Position numbers and translations under genes: made by a program
Shown: piece after piece, positions 11,666 to 21,591 of the stretch
Layout: each line of letters begins with the position of its first letter
How positions within the stretch are numbered: the first letter of the stretch is position 1
Source of the DNA: Ursus arctos
Taxonomy: Eukaryota; Chordata; Mammalia; Carnivora; Ursidae
Direction of reading: 5' to 3'
Assembly (NCBI RefSeq): GCF_023065955.2
Contig: NW_026622997.1
Coordinates: 8,480,001 to 8,544,000, forward strand
Length of the DNA: 64,000 nt
The notes under the pieces: generated by a model
The model's input: only the letters and a program-made list of their open reading frames with translations
Told to the model about the DNA's origin: nothing
Databases searched by the model: none

Positions 11666-11672
11666 CTTTATA
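11666..11672 (-). promoter_or_regulatory. PXDC1: TATA box of the PXDC1 promoter
   Basis: TATAAAG is read on the minus strand within CCTTATAAAGACGC, surrounded by otherwise extremely GC-rich DNA. A GGGCGG GC box lies 17 bp further upstream (11689-11694). The box is about 470 bp upstream of the PXDC1 start codon and would set transcription near 11640. An A/T heptamer of this form at a plausible distance inside a CpG island is good, but not conclusive, evidence of a core promoter. Confidence 0.65.
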
Positions 11673-12161
11673 AGGCACTTCCCATCGCGGGCGGCGCGGT
11701 CGTCGACGTCGAGGCTGCCGCCGCCGCCTTCCTCCCTCCTCCGGGCGAGCGGACGCGCCGCGGGCTGCGAGCGGAGGGGGTGGCCTGGCCCGCCGCGCCC
11801 CGCGCCGCCCACGCGAAGCCCGAGCTGCTGGGGCCGCGGGCACCCCGACCGCCGGGAGCCGGGCCGAAACCCGAGCGCTGGGCCCCGCCTCCGCGCCCCC
11901 CGCCCGGACCCAGACCGCCCCCCCACTCCGCGCCTCCGCCCGGACCCAGACCGCCCCCGCCGCTTCCTTCCCCTCCCGGCCCCAGAGCCGCCGGCCGGTG
12001 ACTGGACGAGGAGCTGGGAAGGGAGGGCGGGGCGGGCCTGCGCTCCCGGGGTTCTCGGTGCAGACTTTCTTCTCTTCCGTTTCTTGCTCCTCGGGAACTC
12101 TCGGCCGGGGGGCTGCGCGCCCTGCCCCGCCGGCGACAGGGAAGGAAACTGCACGTGGGTC

Positions 12162-12184
12162 GGGGCCGGGGCCGGGGCCGGGGA
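12162..12184 (+). repeat. GGGGCC tandem run, G-quadruplex motif
   Basis: Three GGGGCC hexamers are followed by a fourth GGGG. This satisfies the four-G-run rule for a G-quadruplex with 2-nt loops. It lies about 490 bp upstream of the PXDC1 TATA box, inside the CpG island. Confidence 0.9.
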
Positions 12185-12399
12185 CCAGGGCTGGGCGGAG
12201 CTCGAGGGAGACTGCGGTGCTGGGGGTCCGGACACGCCGGGCGTCGGGACTGTCGCCCACCCATCCCTGGCTGGTCCGGGAGCCTGGACTAGGGACCCAG
12301 GCCCGCTCGCCCCGCGTACGCCCCGCGCTCAGCGTCCCCTCCCCGCCTGGTGTCGGCTCCCCTCCCCGAGTCCCCCCGCGCATTCCAGTCGTGCCACAG

Positions 12400-13560
12400 C
12401 CCGGACACCCGCTGCAGACAGACCAGGACGTGGCGGGAAGGACAGGGAACGGGCGTCCCTTAGGACCTTGGCCAGCCAACCAAGCGGTCACCCTGCAACA
12501 GGAGAGGGGATCCCCCCCCAAGAAGTGGGACAAACCCGTGGGAAAGGAGTCTCCTCGGAAAGAGCCCCCCGGAATGACCTGGTAGCCCTTTGTGAGTCCG
12601 GGATTTAAGAAGTTGAACTGGGGAAACTGCCCACATTGGAAACTGGGATTTATAGCAGCCCTGATTCACAGCCTGTTTTGTTTTGTTTTGTTTTTTTGGG
12701 TTTTTTTTAGTCTGTTCCTAATGAGAAGATAATTTCAAGCAATAGTTTAAGAATTGGAAGATGGTTCCAGAAGTGTCTCCTGTGACCTCACATCGCCCTA
12801 GGCAGGGGTGGGAGAGCCAGAGCTAGGCCCCCATCGGCACTTTGCAGAGTTCTAGAAAGCACTGAGAGCCCAACTAGGGCGCAGAAACGTTAGAGGTTGA
12901 GGGCAGGTTGCTGGTCACTTGACTCAATCCAGTCGGAGATGTGTCCCCCTCCCCCCCTCCAATCACCACCACCAGGTTTTATTCAGACCGCACCAATGAC
13001 TTGGTATCCTATCTTCAGGGGTCACCGTCTAGGTTTATCTTTACCTCGCTGTGCTGGTCTTGGTCCCCGTTTGCTGTGTAAACTGGGAGACGTTTTCCGC
13101 AGTTAGCATGCCCTCCCCGCACTGCGGTGGCGGTCAGTATGGTGTGATTGATAGGCTGACCACGGGAGTCGGCCTTGTGCACCAAGAGGCCTGAGGGCAG
13201 AGGCTCAAGGAGCTGAACAGAGCTGAGTTCCACCTTCCTCAACAAAGGCCCATTGAGGCCTCCCTGGCAGCCACCCTCCCAGGACACACACCCTTTCTCC
13301 CGTTGCCACTGGACTGAACAGCCATCGCTAGGACTTTAAAGGCCAGATTTAAGGTGCTGTTATGCATTCTGTAAAGTCTTTCCTAGGAACAATCAATCTC
13401 CTGTTGCCAAGGAGACCTAACTTTGTGAAGCTGCGCCTGAGTCTGGGCCAGGCGTTCCTAGTCACCAAAGAGAAGAAAGTATTTTCCTATCAGTGATGTT
13501 TGTTTGAAGAGACCCAGAAGGAGAGAAAACTAGATGCCTAAGTAGAAATAACAGCTGCTC
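12400..13560. other. Upstream flank of PXDC1, no gene seen
   Basis: CpG density falls off from about 12400. A (TTTTG)n-like T-rich run lies at about 12675-12708. Nothing else is recognisable to 13560. Confidence 0.6.
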
Positions 13561-13569
13561 CAAAGCCAT

Positions 13570-14720
13570 GAATAATTACAGAAATTCAGATTAAAACACG
13601 ATGAACGGCTATTTTTCATCCATTGCATTGATACAAATTTCTAACAATCTGATAAGAAAAATTATCCCAAATCTGCAAAGAAGGCCAAGGAGGTAGTCAC
13701 CTCCCAGATGTATGTCCTTTCAAAGTTACTGGGCACTGTCTTAAAGCCCAAGGATGACTTAATTTTCTAGGAGAATGTCTTGGTGTTGTTTGATGTTACT
13801 ATTTACTATTAATGAAAGGCTAAGGCTCTGCAGGGTTTTATATTAACTTGTAGATTTGTGCTATTTGATAGAGATGCAAATAATTTTTGCCCCAGAGAAA
13901 AGCTAACTTTCAGGTTATCATTTATTGTCCTGTAGGACAGTAACCATTTTTAAATCTAGTCTCGAAATCTTATTTTAATGTATGTTAAGGACAACATAAA
14001 CCTGTTTCTCCAAATGGTCTTTGAGTCAGCTTTTTCATCTTACAAATTTTTGCATTAATTAATGAGGGGAATAAAATGTCTGACACATGTGCATGCCATA
14101 TTTGTAGAAACATTTGACAGTCATATTTAACTTTGGAAAATTATACTTGGATAAGTCTGACAGCAATGAGAATTTTTGCAGATGATGGACAGACACATGC
14201 CCTCCTACGCTGAGTTGGGTGCATCAGTGGGAGTGGGCTCTTTGGAAGGCAGTTTAGCAGTAGTTGTTAAAATTGAAAATGTGAATGACCTGTCACCCAA
14301 CAACCTGTAGGATTCAATCCTGGAGAAGCATTTCCACATGAGCACTGAGAGAAAGGCACCAAGACACTCGTTGTTGTGGTGTTTGTCCCAGTAAGACATT
14401 GGAAAGAGCTCCAGTGTTCGTGACAAGTGGGATGAATAAATTAGTGACCTGTGATGGAGTACTATACAGCTACGACCAATGGATCGGTGATCAAAGTACG
14501 GCTAGATCTCAGGAACAAAATGGCCGATGGGTCTAGCATAGGAATAAAGATATATGCAACAAAACAGTACTAAATTTGGAAAGATACCTGCCAAATTCAT
14601 AAAGGCAACCTTTGGGGTGGTGAATGAGTCCAGAGAGGAGGGTGTCAAGAACAGTTATCTATAATGTTCTTATATACATTTCTGAATTACATGAATGTGC
14701 ACACTCTAAGTTTTGAAGAG
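13570..14720 (+). mobile_element. Ancient L1/HAL1-type LINE fragments
   Basis: The block near 13580-13650 (AGATTAAAACACGATG... TTTTTCATCC) and the block 14210-14620 (TTTGGAAGGCAGTTTAGCAG, then GGATGAATAAATTAG and GGAGTACTATACAGC) follow in order the ORF2-terminal region of old L1/HAL1 elements. The frame is heavily decayed. The 13660-14200 interval between them is not clearly L1. Confidence 0.65.
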
Positions 14721-14814
14721 GACATGGGTGCTCTAGGCTGGAAGTCCATAGCCAGAGTGTTCCTGAGTGCTCCCTTCTGGGCGGTGGGAATAATCGCTAA
14801 TGAGACTTCCTTCT

Positions 14815-15001
14815 TTTAAAAAAAAAAAAAAAAAGATTTTTTAAATTTGAGAGAGAGAGCAGGAGTGAGGTGGGGGGACAGAGGCAGAGGGAGAAGCAGA
14901 CTCCCCACTGAGCAGGGAGCCCAGGGTGGGGCTTGACCACCCTGAGATCATGACCTGAGCCAAAGGTAGACGCTTAACCGACTGAGCCACCCAGGCGCCC
15001 C
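14815..15001 (-). mobile_element. SINEC
   Basis: Reversed element with a long A/T tail at the left, AAGCAGACTCCCCACTGAGC in the body, and a head ending CCACCCAGGCGCCCC. A flanking TTCCTTCTT repeat (with ACTTCC versus ATTTCC) is an aged target-site duplication. Confidence 0.93.
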
Positions 15002-15089
15002 AAGATTTCCTTCTTATTATTTTTCTGTTACTTAAATATTATTTAATGATGTGGATGAAAAAAATCTCTGAAATAAGTAGCAGAACTTC

Positions 15090-15480
15090 TGACTCCCGGT
15101 CTTGCCCGGCCCCTGACCGACTGCGGCCGTTTAATCTCAAACTGCTTGCTTGAACTTTCTTGGCCTGGAGTTTCCCTTCTGTGAATTAGCAATTGTAAAC
15201 AAGAGTTGTGAAAAGCCCACAAGGACAAATCACGTGGCAGATGGCAGAAAGTGCGCTGTGCACACCTTGGAGGGCTCCGGGGATAAACGTTAGACCAGGT
15301 GCAGAGGAGGGGGCACGGTTTCAGGCTGTAAGTCAAGCGGAGCGGGCCGCTCGGGGCCTGCGCCTACGTCCCAGAGTGTGAAACAGAGAACCAAGAGGAG
15401 CTCTCTGGGTCACCTGCGCGACTTCCCAGCCCGGTGCAGAGTTACACAGGTGCAGCGCGGGGAGGGCCGTGGTGTAGCTA
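15090..15480. other. Small CpG-enriched patch upstream of PXDC1
   Basis: CpG clusters occur at about 15090-15130 and 15340-15475 (for example GGAGCGGGCCGCTCGGGG and CACCTGCGCGAC), between two SINEs and about 3.7 kb upstream of the predicted PXDC1 start. It has no recognised ORF. It could be a distal regulatory element; this is inference. Confidence 0.35.
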
Positions 15481-15570
15481 AGAGCCTTGGAAACCAGATC
15501 CTTCAATCCGATTAATAAGAGTCAATGAAATTCAAGGCCTTTACTTTTGAAGGGATGTTTGTTTCTCTTC

Positions 15571-15765
15571 TTTTTTTTTTTTTTTTAAGATTTTATTTAT
15601 TTATTTGAGAGAGAGAGAGCACAAGCAGGGGGAGGGGCAGAAGGAGAGGGAGAAGCAGACTCGCCACTGAGCAGGAAGTCTGATGCGGGTCGTGATCCCA
15701 GGACCCTGAGATCATGACCTGAGCTGAAGGCAGACGCTTAACCCACTGAGTCACCCAGGTGCCTC
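15571..15765 (-). mobile_element. SINEC
   Basis: Reversed full-length element with a poly-T start, ATTTATTTATTTGAGAGAG, and a head near 15750. The flanking TGTTTCTCTTCT is present on both sides, a clear target-site duplication. Confidence 0.95.
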
Positions 15766-16609
15766 TCTGTTTCTCTTCTGCAGTTGTTTTGTTTTTGCTT
15801 ATTGTTGTTGTTGATATTGTTTTGTTTTGCTTTGTGTTAAGTTCTATCCTTCCTAGCCCCCACCGGTAACAGAAAAACTGTGCAGAGGTTAGTAGCCACT
15901 TCTCCGGGGGGCGCTCTGTATCCCGCTCCTGCATCCCATAACATCATAGGAAGCTGGGGGCTCATGCCAGGAAGTGAGACCGGGATGGGGGAGGCAGTCC
16001 TGGCCCCAGGGCAGCCCCGACCCCACAGGCTCCACCATTTCTAACCACCCCCCCCCCATTCTACTTCTACCAATGTGCAAAATCACAGCTAAAGAGTCTT
16101 TTTGCATCACTGCCTGTGCTCAGGACGCATTTGATAAACTCTTCATATCAGCGCCAGGGTTTACTTTTGAGTTTCACCTCCCCAGTTCCAGACCTGGTAA
16201 GGTGATTCGGTGAGCATCCTGCAGACCACAGCTCTTCTCTGTTTTTCTTCCAAAGAAGAGCAGTGAGAGGGCCTACAGCTGTGAACATTTGCAGTATAGT
16301 AACTGATCTCATCCTCCCAATAGCCCTGGTGGTGGGGGGTGGGGAGGATAATGGTCTCTTGGCCGGTGAGGAAACTGAAGGCTCCAGGAGAATCTAAAGT
16401 GGTCCCAACCCATGGCTAGCCCCTAATGGAGGGCCTCCCTTGCTCACGCCCCCAGCCTCGTCTGGCCTTGGTCCATCCACATTGGCCTGTCTCCACCATC
16501 TCCAAGTGCCAGGCGCCTCCACCCAGCGCCCACTCATGGGCCTGACAGGCCTTCCCCATGCCTTCTACCACCTGCCTGAGCCCGCTGATTCCCGCTCACC
16601 CTTTAGCCC

Positions 16610-16745
16610 AGTGCTTCTCAAACCTTATGTGCCTATGATCCCCGCGAAGCTTGTGGAAAAGCGGATCCTGATTCATTAGGTCGGGACGGGCCTGAGAATC
16701 TGCATCTCTGCCAACTGCCCAGGAGATGCCAGTGCTCAACCGTGT
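16610..16745 (+). mobile_element. MER5-type hAT DNA transposon fragment
   Basis: It starts CCAGTGCTTCTCAAACCTTA, the typical terminal sequence, followed by GATCCTGATTCATTAGGTC and GAGAATCTGCATCTCTGCC in the order of MER5A. It is non-autonomous and codes nothing. Confidence 0.8.
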
Positions 16746-16867
16746 GCGGGCCTCTCTGGGTAGCCAGGCTAATTCTAGCATAAACCAGACAAAGCGAGTC
16801 TGGGAAATGTCAGGAGACACCGTTGTACAATTTCATAATGCCTGCATTCATTCATAATTGTAACTAA

Positions 16868-17015
16868 ATGCTAATCCTGTTTTCCTGGAGAAAATGTAAT
16901 CTCCATGGGGACAGGGACTAACTACAGCTGTCTCGTTTATATTTGTGTACTCAATGCCCAGCACAGGGCCTGGCGCCGATGAATGCTCGCTCAATATCTG
17001 TGGGATGACTGGATG
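16868..17015 (+). mobile_element. L2 LINE, 3' end
   Basis: TGTAATCTCCATGGGGACAG, CAATGCCCAGCACAGGGCCTGG and GAATGCTCGCTCAATATCTG follow the L2 3' terminus in order. Confidence 0.8.
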
Positions 17016-17760
17016 AGCCAGAGAGCCAGCACCATTCTTCCCACCAAAATGCCATCCCTTGATTTCCAACAATTAGACATTTGGGAAGCGTCATAATGTA
17101 TCATGGAACCCCAGGCATCGAACCCTTTTAAAAAGGGACAGGCCAAATTGTTCATGATGACGATCTCTCAGGAATGGGATTTAATTTTCTTGTGTGCACT
17201 TTTATGTTTTCCAAATTTCATGCAATAATCAGGCATAACTTTAGTAAATCGAAGGTCACTTAAAAGTTCAAGTTCATCTAAGCAGATTCTTTACTGTACT
17301 GTGTACATGGTCACTTCTCCTTTGTCACTGCAGACACTCAGCCAGCTGTGTTCCTATTGTCTCTGTTTCCTGACTACAGACGAAGGCCAGACAGCATCTG
17401 CATCAAATCTCAGGCATCAAATCTCCCTGAATCTGTCTTTTTATCCATATTTTTCCTCTCATTCTTATTACCCCCAAGGGATCCTAATCTTATTCCTATA
17501 GTGGCGAAGAAAAAAATTCTCCCTCTATCTTTTGAGGTCTTCCAGCTGGACTAAGAATTAAATTTACATGAGACAAATTAGCAGAAGAAAAACCCCTGAA
17601 GTTTCATTAAATGTGCACGAAGTCACAATAATAAAATGGAGACCTAAAGAAATGATCAAGCAGACAGTTTCTGTACTTTTTAGACAAAGAGACAATAAAT
17701 CTGCGAGGAATTGACAGGACAAAGAAAACTTAACTTTGGGAGATTCGATTAGTAAGAAAA

Positions 17761-17935
17761 TTTTTTAAAGATTTTATTTATTTTATTTATTTGAAAGAGA
17801 GAGAGAGAGTATGCCAAGCATGGTGGGGGTGTGTGGGGAGAAGCAGACTCCCTGCCCAAGCTCCATCCCAGGACCCCGGGATCATGACCTGAACCGAAGT
17901 CAGATGCTTAACTGACTGAGCCACCCAGGCGCCCC
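17761..17935 (-). mobile_element. SINEC
   Basis: Reversed element flanked by ATTAGTAAGA copies (target-site duplication). The head ends CCACCCAGGCGCCCC. The body is shortened around 17840. Confidence 0.93.
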
Positions 17936-18431
17936 ACAATTAGTAAGACATCCTAAGCAGAATTTGGGCTGGGCAGTAAATCAGTAAAAAGTAACAAGGG
18001 TTGTTTATACAGCTTTCTCAGCCCTGACTTCCCTTCTCTGGAGGTAAGGATGTCTCTTTATCTTCTGGTATCTTGAGGGTACCTCCCCCATGGGAGATTT
18101 ATTTCCTGCTTGCCGGGAGAGAGAGAAGAGTCTGAAAGTCCTTGCACAGGCTGTCTGTTAAATACCTTTTATTTAATATCACCAGTATGCCAAAATGGCA
18201 CATTTTGGGGTGGCCTGCCCTCAGTCCTTACACTGCCGACCTCAGCTTTGCTTCTACTGCCAAACTGAATATTGGGTCACACTATCCCTTTTCTGAGGAT
18301 GGAATTTCTTAAGACCTAGATAACAGACTTCACTCATCGCTGCAGCCAAGGCTCTCGCCTCAAGTTGCCATTTTTGAGCTGGACACTCTGAAAAATCAGT
18401 GAAAACCCGACTGTCTAAGACTATCAATGTT

Positions 18432-18653
18432 TAGGACGCCTGGGTATTTCAGTCGGTTGAGCATCTGCCTTCGGCTCAGGTCATGATCCCAGGGTCCTGG
18501 AATGGAGCCATGTGTCAGGCTCCCTGCTCAGTGGGGAGTCGGCTTGTCTGCTTGCCCCTCTCTTCTCCCTCTGCACCCTCCCCCGGCCCCTGGGCTCCTG
18601 GCCTCTCTGTCTCTCTCTCAAATAAATAAATAAAATCTTTAAAAAAAAAAAAA
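18432..18653 (+). mobile_element. SINEC
   Basis: Head GGACGCCTGGGTATTTCAGTCGG, GGTCATGATCCCAGGGTCC, a CT-rich body, AATAAATAAATAAAATC and an A tail. The flanks CTATCAATGTT and CTATCAGTGTT are an aged target-site duplication. Confidence 0.93.
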
Positions 18654-20486
18654 GCTATCAGTGTTAGTCACAGCGCTAAATAAGCCGTTAGGAAAGGCTG
18701 ATGGAGTTCACACTTTTTAGTTACTGGCATTCAGTAAATATTCTTAGATGTATAATCTGTGCGAGGTGATTCAGCAAACAGCCTGTGGACAGGCAAAACA
18801 TTTGCACCTCTTCTCCCCGCCCCCGCTCCATTTCCCCCAATGGTAGGCATGAATGAATATACGAGGTGATTTAACATGATTTTCCGGTTTGAAGATACAT
18901 GCTGTTTTCACATTTCTTAGCTCATTGAAATATCCGCTCGAGCTGTTTTCTATAGGCTGCCATGAGCAGAATTAGTAAGTCAGTTTGTGGAAACTATACA
19001 GGAGAAATAAGGAAAGTTTCAAGATCAAAGTTGAAATGTTAAGGGATTGACATTGTAGCCTGAGACATAGTGACTGCCCATGATATTTATATGAAGGCTA
19101 TCAATTATATTAGGACAGATATCAGGCCTCTTTGAATGGCTAGATTAAATAAAGGGTCATGGTTACTGCTAGGATTCTGAATTTCCTGATTCTGGATAGA
19201 AATGAAATTTCCACGCCTGAACTTTGTTCTTACTGTTTTGAGCCAACATCGCTGCTCATATTAACCAGCAATGTTAGCCCCGGACAAGGCATATAATTTT
19301 AAAATCTTTACTGCTTAGGTAGATAGATACACAGATACAGAGATGTATTGTTTGATTCCACGAAAGATTTAAGATGACTTCCAAATTACATATTTAGTAA
19401 AAAATGCATACATTACAACTGGAGATTAAAAAATACATAGTAGACGAGAAAAAGGAGCAAAGGAAATTTGCTACACAGATACACAGGCCATAGAACCTTA
19501 CTCGTTACTAAATGTGGATCGTGAACGGCTTTCCATCTCAGAGTTAAACTCTGCAATGCAGCCTGGCCTCCAAGACTTCTACAGGACCTGGTTCCTCACC
19601 CTATCCCCCAGCAGCCCACCCCCCAGCCCGGCAGCTTATCCCCTACCATTGTCCCCCTCCCTCGGTCTGCTCCACCCCCCACCCCGCCCCAGATATGCCA
19701 GGCAGACCACTGCAGCCCTTCAATTCCTGCTGCCTGGGCACGAAGCCTACCCCCCCTTGTCCTCCCCGATGGCTCCCTCCCTCCCTGGTCTCTCCCCAGA
19801 TCCACCACCTGCTCCCAGGAGCCCCTCCCCACCACCTTACCAAGAGAGCATGACTCTTCCGCCCCTCACTACCTCTTCCGGGTGTTCTCTTTTTCTTCAG
19901 CGCCCGCAACATGATCTGTCCCCTTCCTGGCAGGTAAAACCCGTGAGAGCCACGGATGGCTAAGGTTCTGACTCTCGCCAGGAACAGGGTGCAGGCACTT
20001 TTTTACATGAAAGCAGGTCCATCCTGCTATCTGAATGCTCAGTTGGTATGTATTTATGTATTTATGTATTTATTTTCAAAGCGCACGGATATGCTTTCCA
20101 TCAACAGGGCAGAGTTCTTGTCTGGATCTGATTAATCCTCATAAACTGATATCTGCGGAGCGTGCGGCTCTATCTACATGGTTGTCGGGCGAGGAGGATC
20201 TGCGGCTGAAATCGTCCCCAGCCCGAGGCAAGACTCCAGGGTTTTCCAACCTCAGGTTGGGTCGTGGAGATTCGGGTCTGGGAGAATTTCAAAGCAACGT
20301 GTAGTAATTGTCTGCGGCATGTCTGTACATAGAGACAGATAACCGGTATCGACTCTTGGTGATCCCACCGGGCTGACTTCATTGTCCAATAAAATAGGCC
20401 TGCAAGTTACTGAGTTTGGAGTCCATTTACCACAAGTGAGAATTTGGGTATTAGGACAGTCTCATAAGCCATGCTTTCTGCGGACA

Positions 20487-20527
20487 GTGTGAACCGAGTG
20501 TTGATAAGGTCATCTCTGGAACATCAA
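20487..20527 (+). repeat. 41-bp direct repeat, copy 1
   Basis: GTGTGAACCGAGTGTTGATA and the next 21 bases to ACATCAA match 21551-21591 at 40 of 41 positions; the only difference is T/C at position 13. The flanking sequence is unrelated between copies. It is not part of any repeat I know. Confidence 0.9.
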
Positions 20528-21550
20528 AATAAATCTATATAATGAGCACAAATAGTAAATTTGAGACCATTGGAAAAACACCCATGCACAGGATTTTAAT
20601 GGTATTCCAGAAATTTTGTTTATTTTCATGGGTGCAATAATTGTAATGAAAATGTCCTTGTTTTTAGGCTCTGCATGCCGAGCCTTAGTCATGATGTGCC
20701 ATAATGTTAAAAATTAGCTTTCAATTGGCTCCACAATAAATACATAAATAGATGGATAGATGAAGCGAATATAGCAAAACGTTAATAATTATTAAATCCA
20801 AGTAAAGGACTGTAGTCCTTTATTATACTATTGTATTCTTTCAATTATTTTGAATATTTGAAAATTTTCACAAGAAAAAAATGGAGAGGGAGACTATATT
20901 TTTATTTCTACTCCTTTATATTATCCAGATAATCTAAATGTGATTTCAAATCAGTAAATCATAAATAAATGAGAAGAGAGGGGAAAAGTCCTATTTTCTT
21001 GCCTTGAGAGACCATTTATTTCTACTGATATTCTCAAAGTGATATTAAAGCTCAGATTGTGTATAAGCATCAGTGGGCAAGGATTTTTATCAAGCACATT
21101 AAAATTAGTCCCAGAGTAGTTCCTATTCACTAAGTTAAAAGTTAAGGAAAAAGCAAAATCAAGCAAGCCGGCATCTTGCATGTAACTTACAGTTATGCAC
21201 AAGGTGATGAAGAGAGTGGGGACAGCCATATTTCAAGACTCCTTAATCCTGAGACACCCAGGCTTGTTGTACACCACCATCACCATAGGACACAAGAATC
21301 CCCCCACCCCCACCAAATTAAGTCCAAGATATTGCATTTTATACCCAAGTTCCCCAAGTTAGATATTCAATGAAACTTGAAAAGAATCATTTCACCTGCT
21401 AGCTAAAAGGGACTTCAATGATCATTTCACTGTTGTGAATGTTGGTTGTACAATTATTAATGTTCCTGAGGGTAGAGATATTACCCTGAATATCCCTGCG
21501 TTAGTTGAATGCAAAAACAGAGAGACTCTAGATTGCTACTGGGTAAACAT

Positions 21551-21591
21551 GTGTGAACCGAGCGTTGATAAGGTCATCTCTGGAACATCAA
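21551..21591 (+). repeat. 41-bp direct repeat, copy 2
   Basis: Second copy, reading GTGTGAACCGAGCGTTGATA and on to ACATCAA, 1064 bp to the right of the first and in the same orientation. Confidence 0.9.

Larger units (their letters stand above)
10860..12400. promoter_or_regulatory. CpG island over PXDC1 exon 1 and promoter
   Basis: CpG dinucleotides are abundant throughout this stretch, in contrast with the CpG-poor flanks. It covers PXDC1 coding exon 1, its 5' UTR, the TATA box and about 700 bp upstream. Several GGGCGG-type GC boxes occur, including a tandem pair at about 12025-12036. The density of CpG suggests it is unmethylated in the germ line. The edges are judged by eye; CpG frequency is already raised from about 10240. 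Confidence 0.9.

Noticed and set aside
10862..12533. Frames of 457 and 451 codons on the minus strand
   Set aside because: They arise from stop-poor GC-rich CpG-island DNA. One contains PXDC1 exon 1 in frame, but its first ATG lies upstream of the TATA box and the frame runs past the splice donor.
19514..19963. 149-codon proline-rich frame
   Set aside because: Low-complexity C-rich DNA, probably an old L2 remnant; no known relatives or gene signals.
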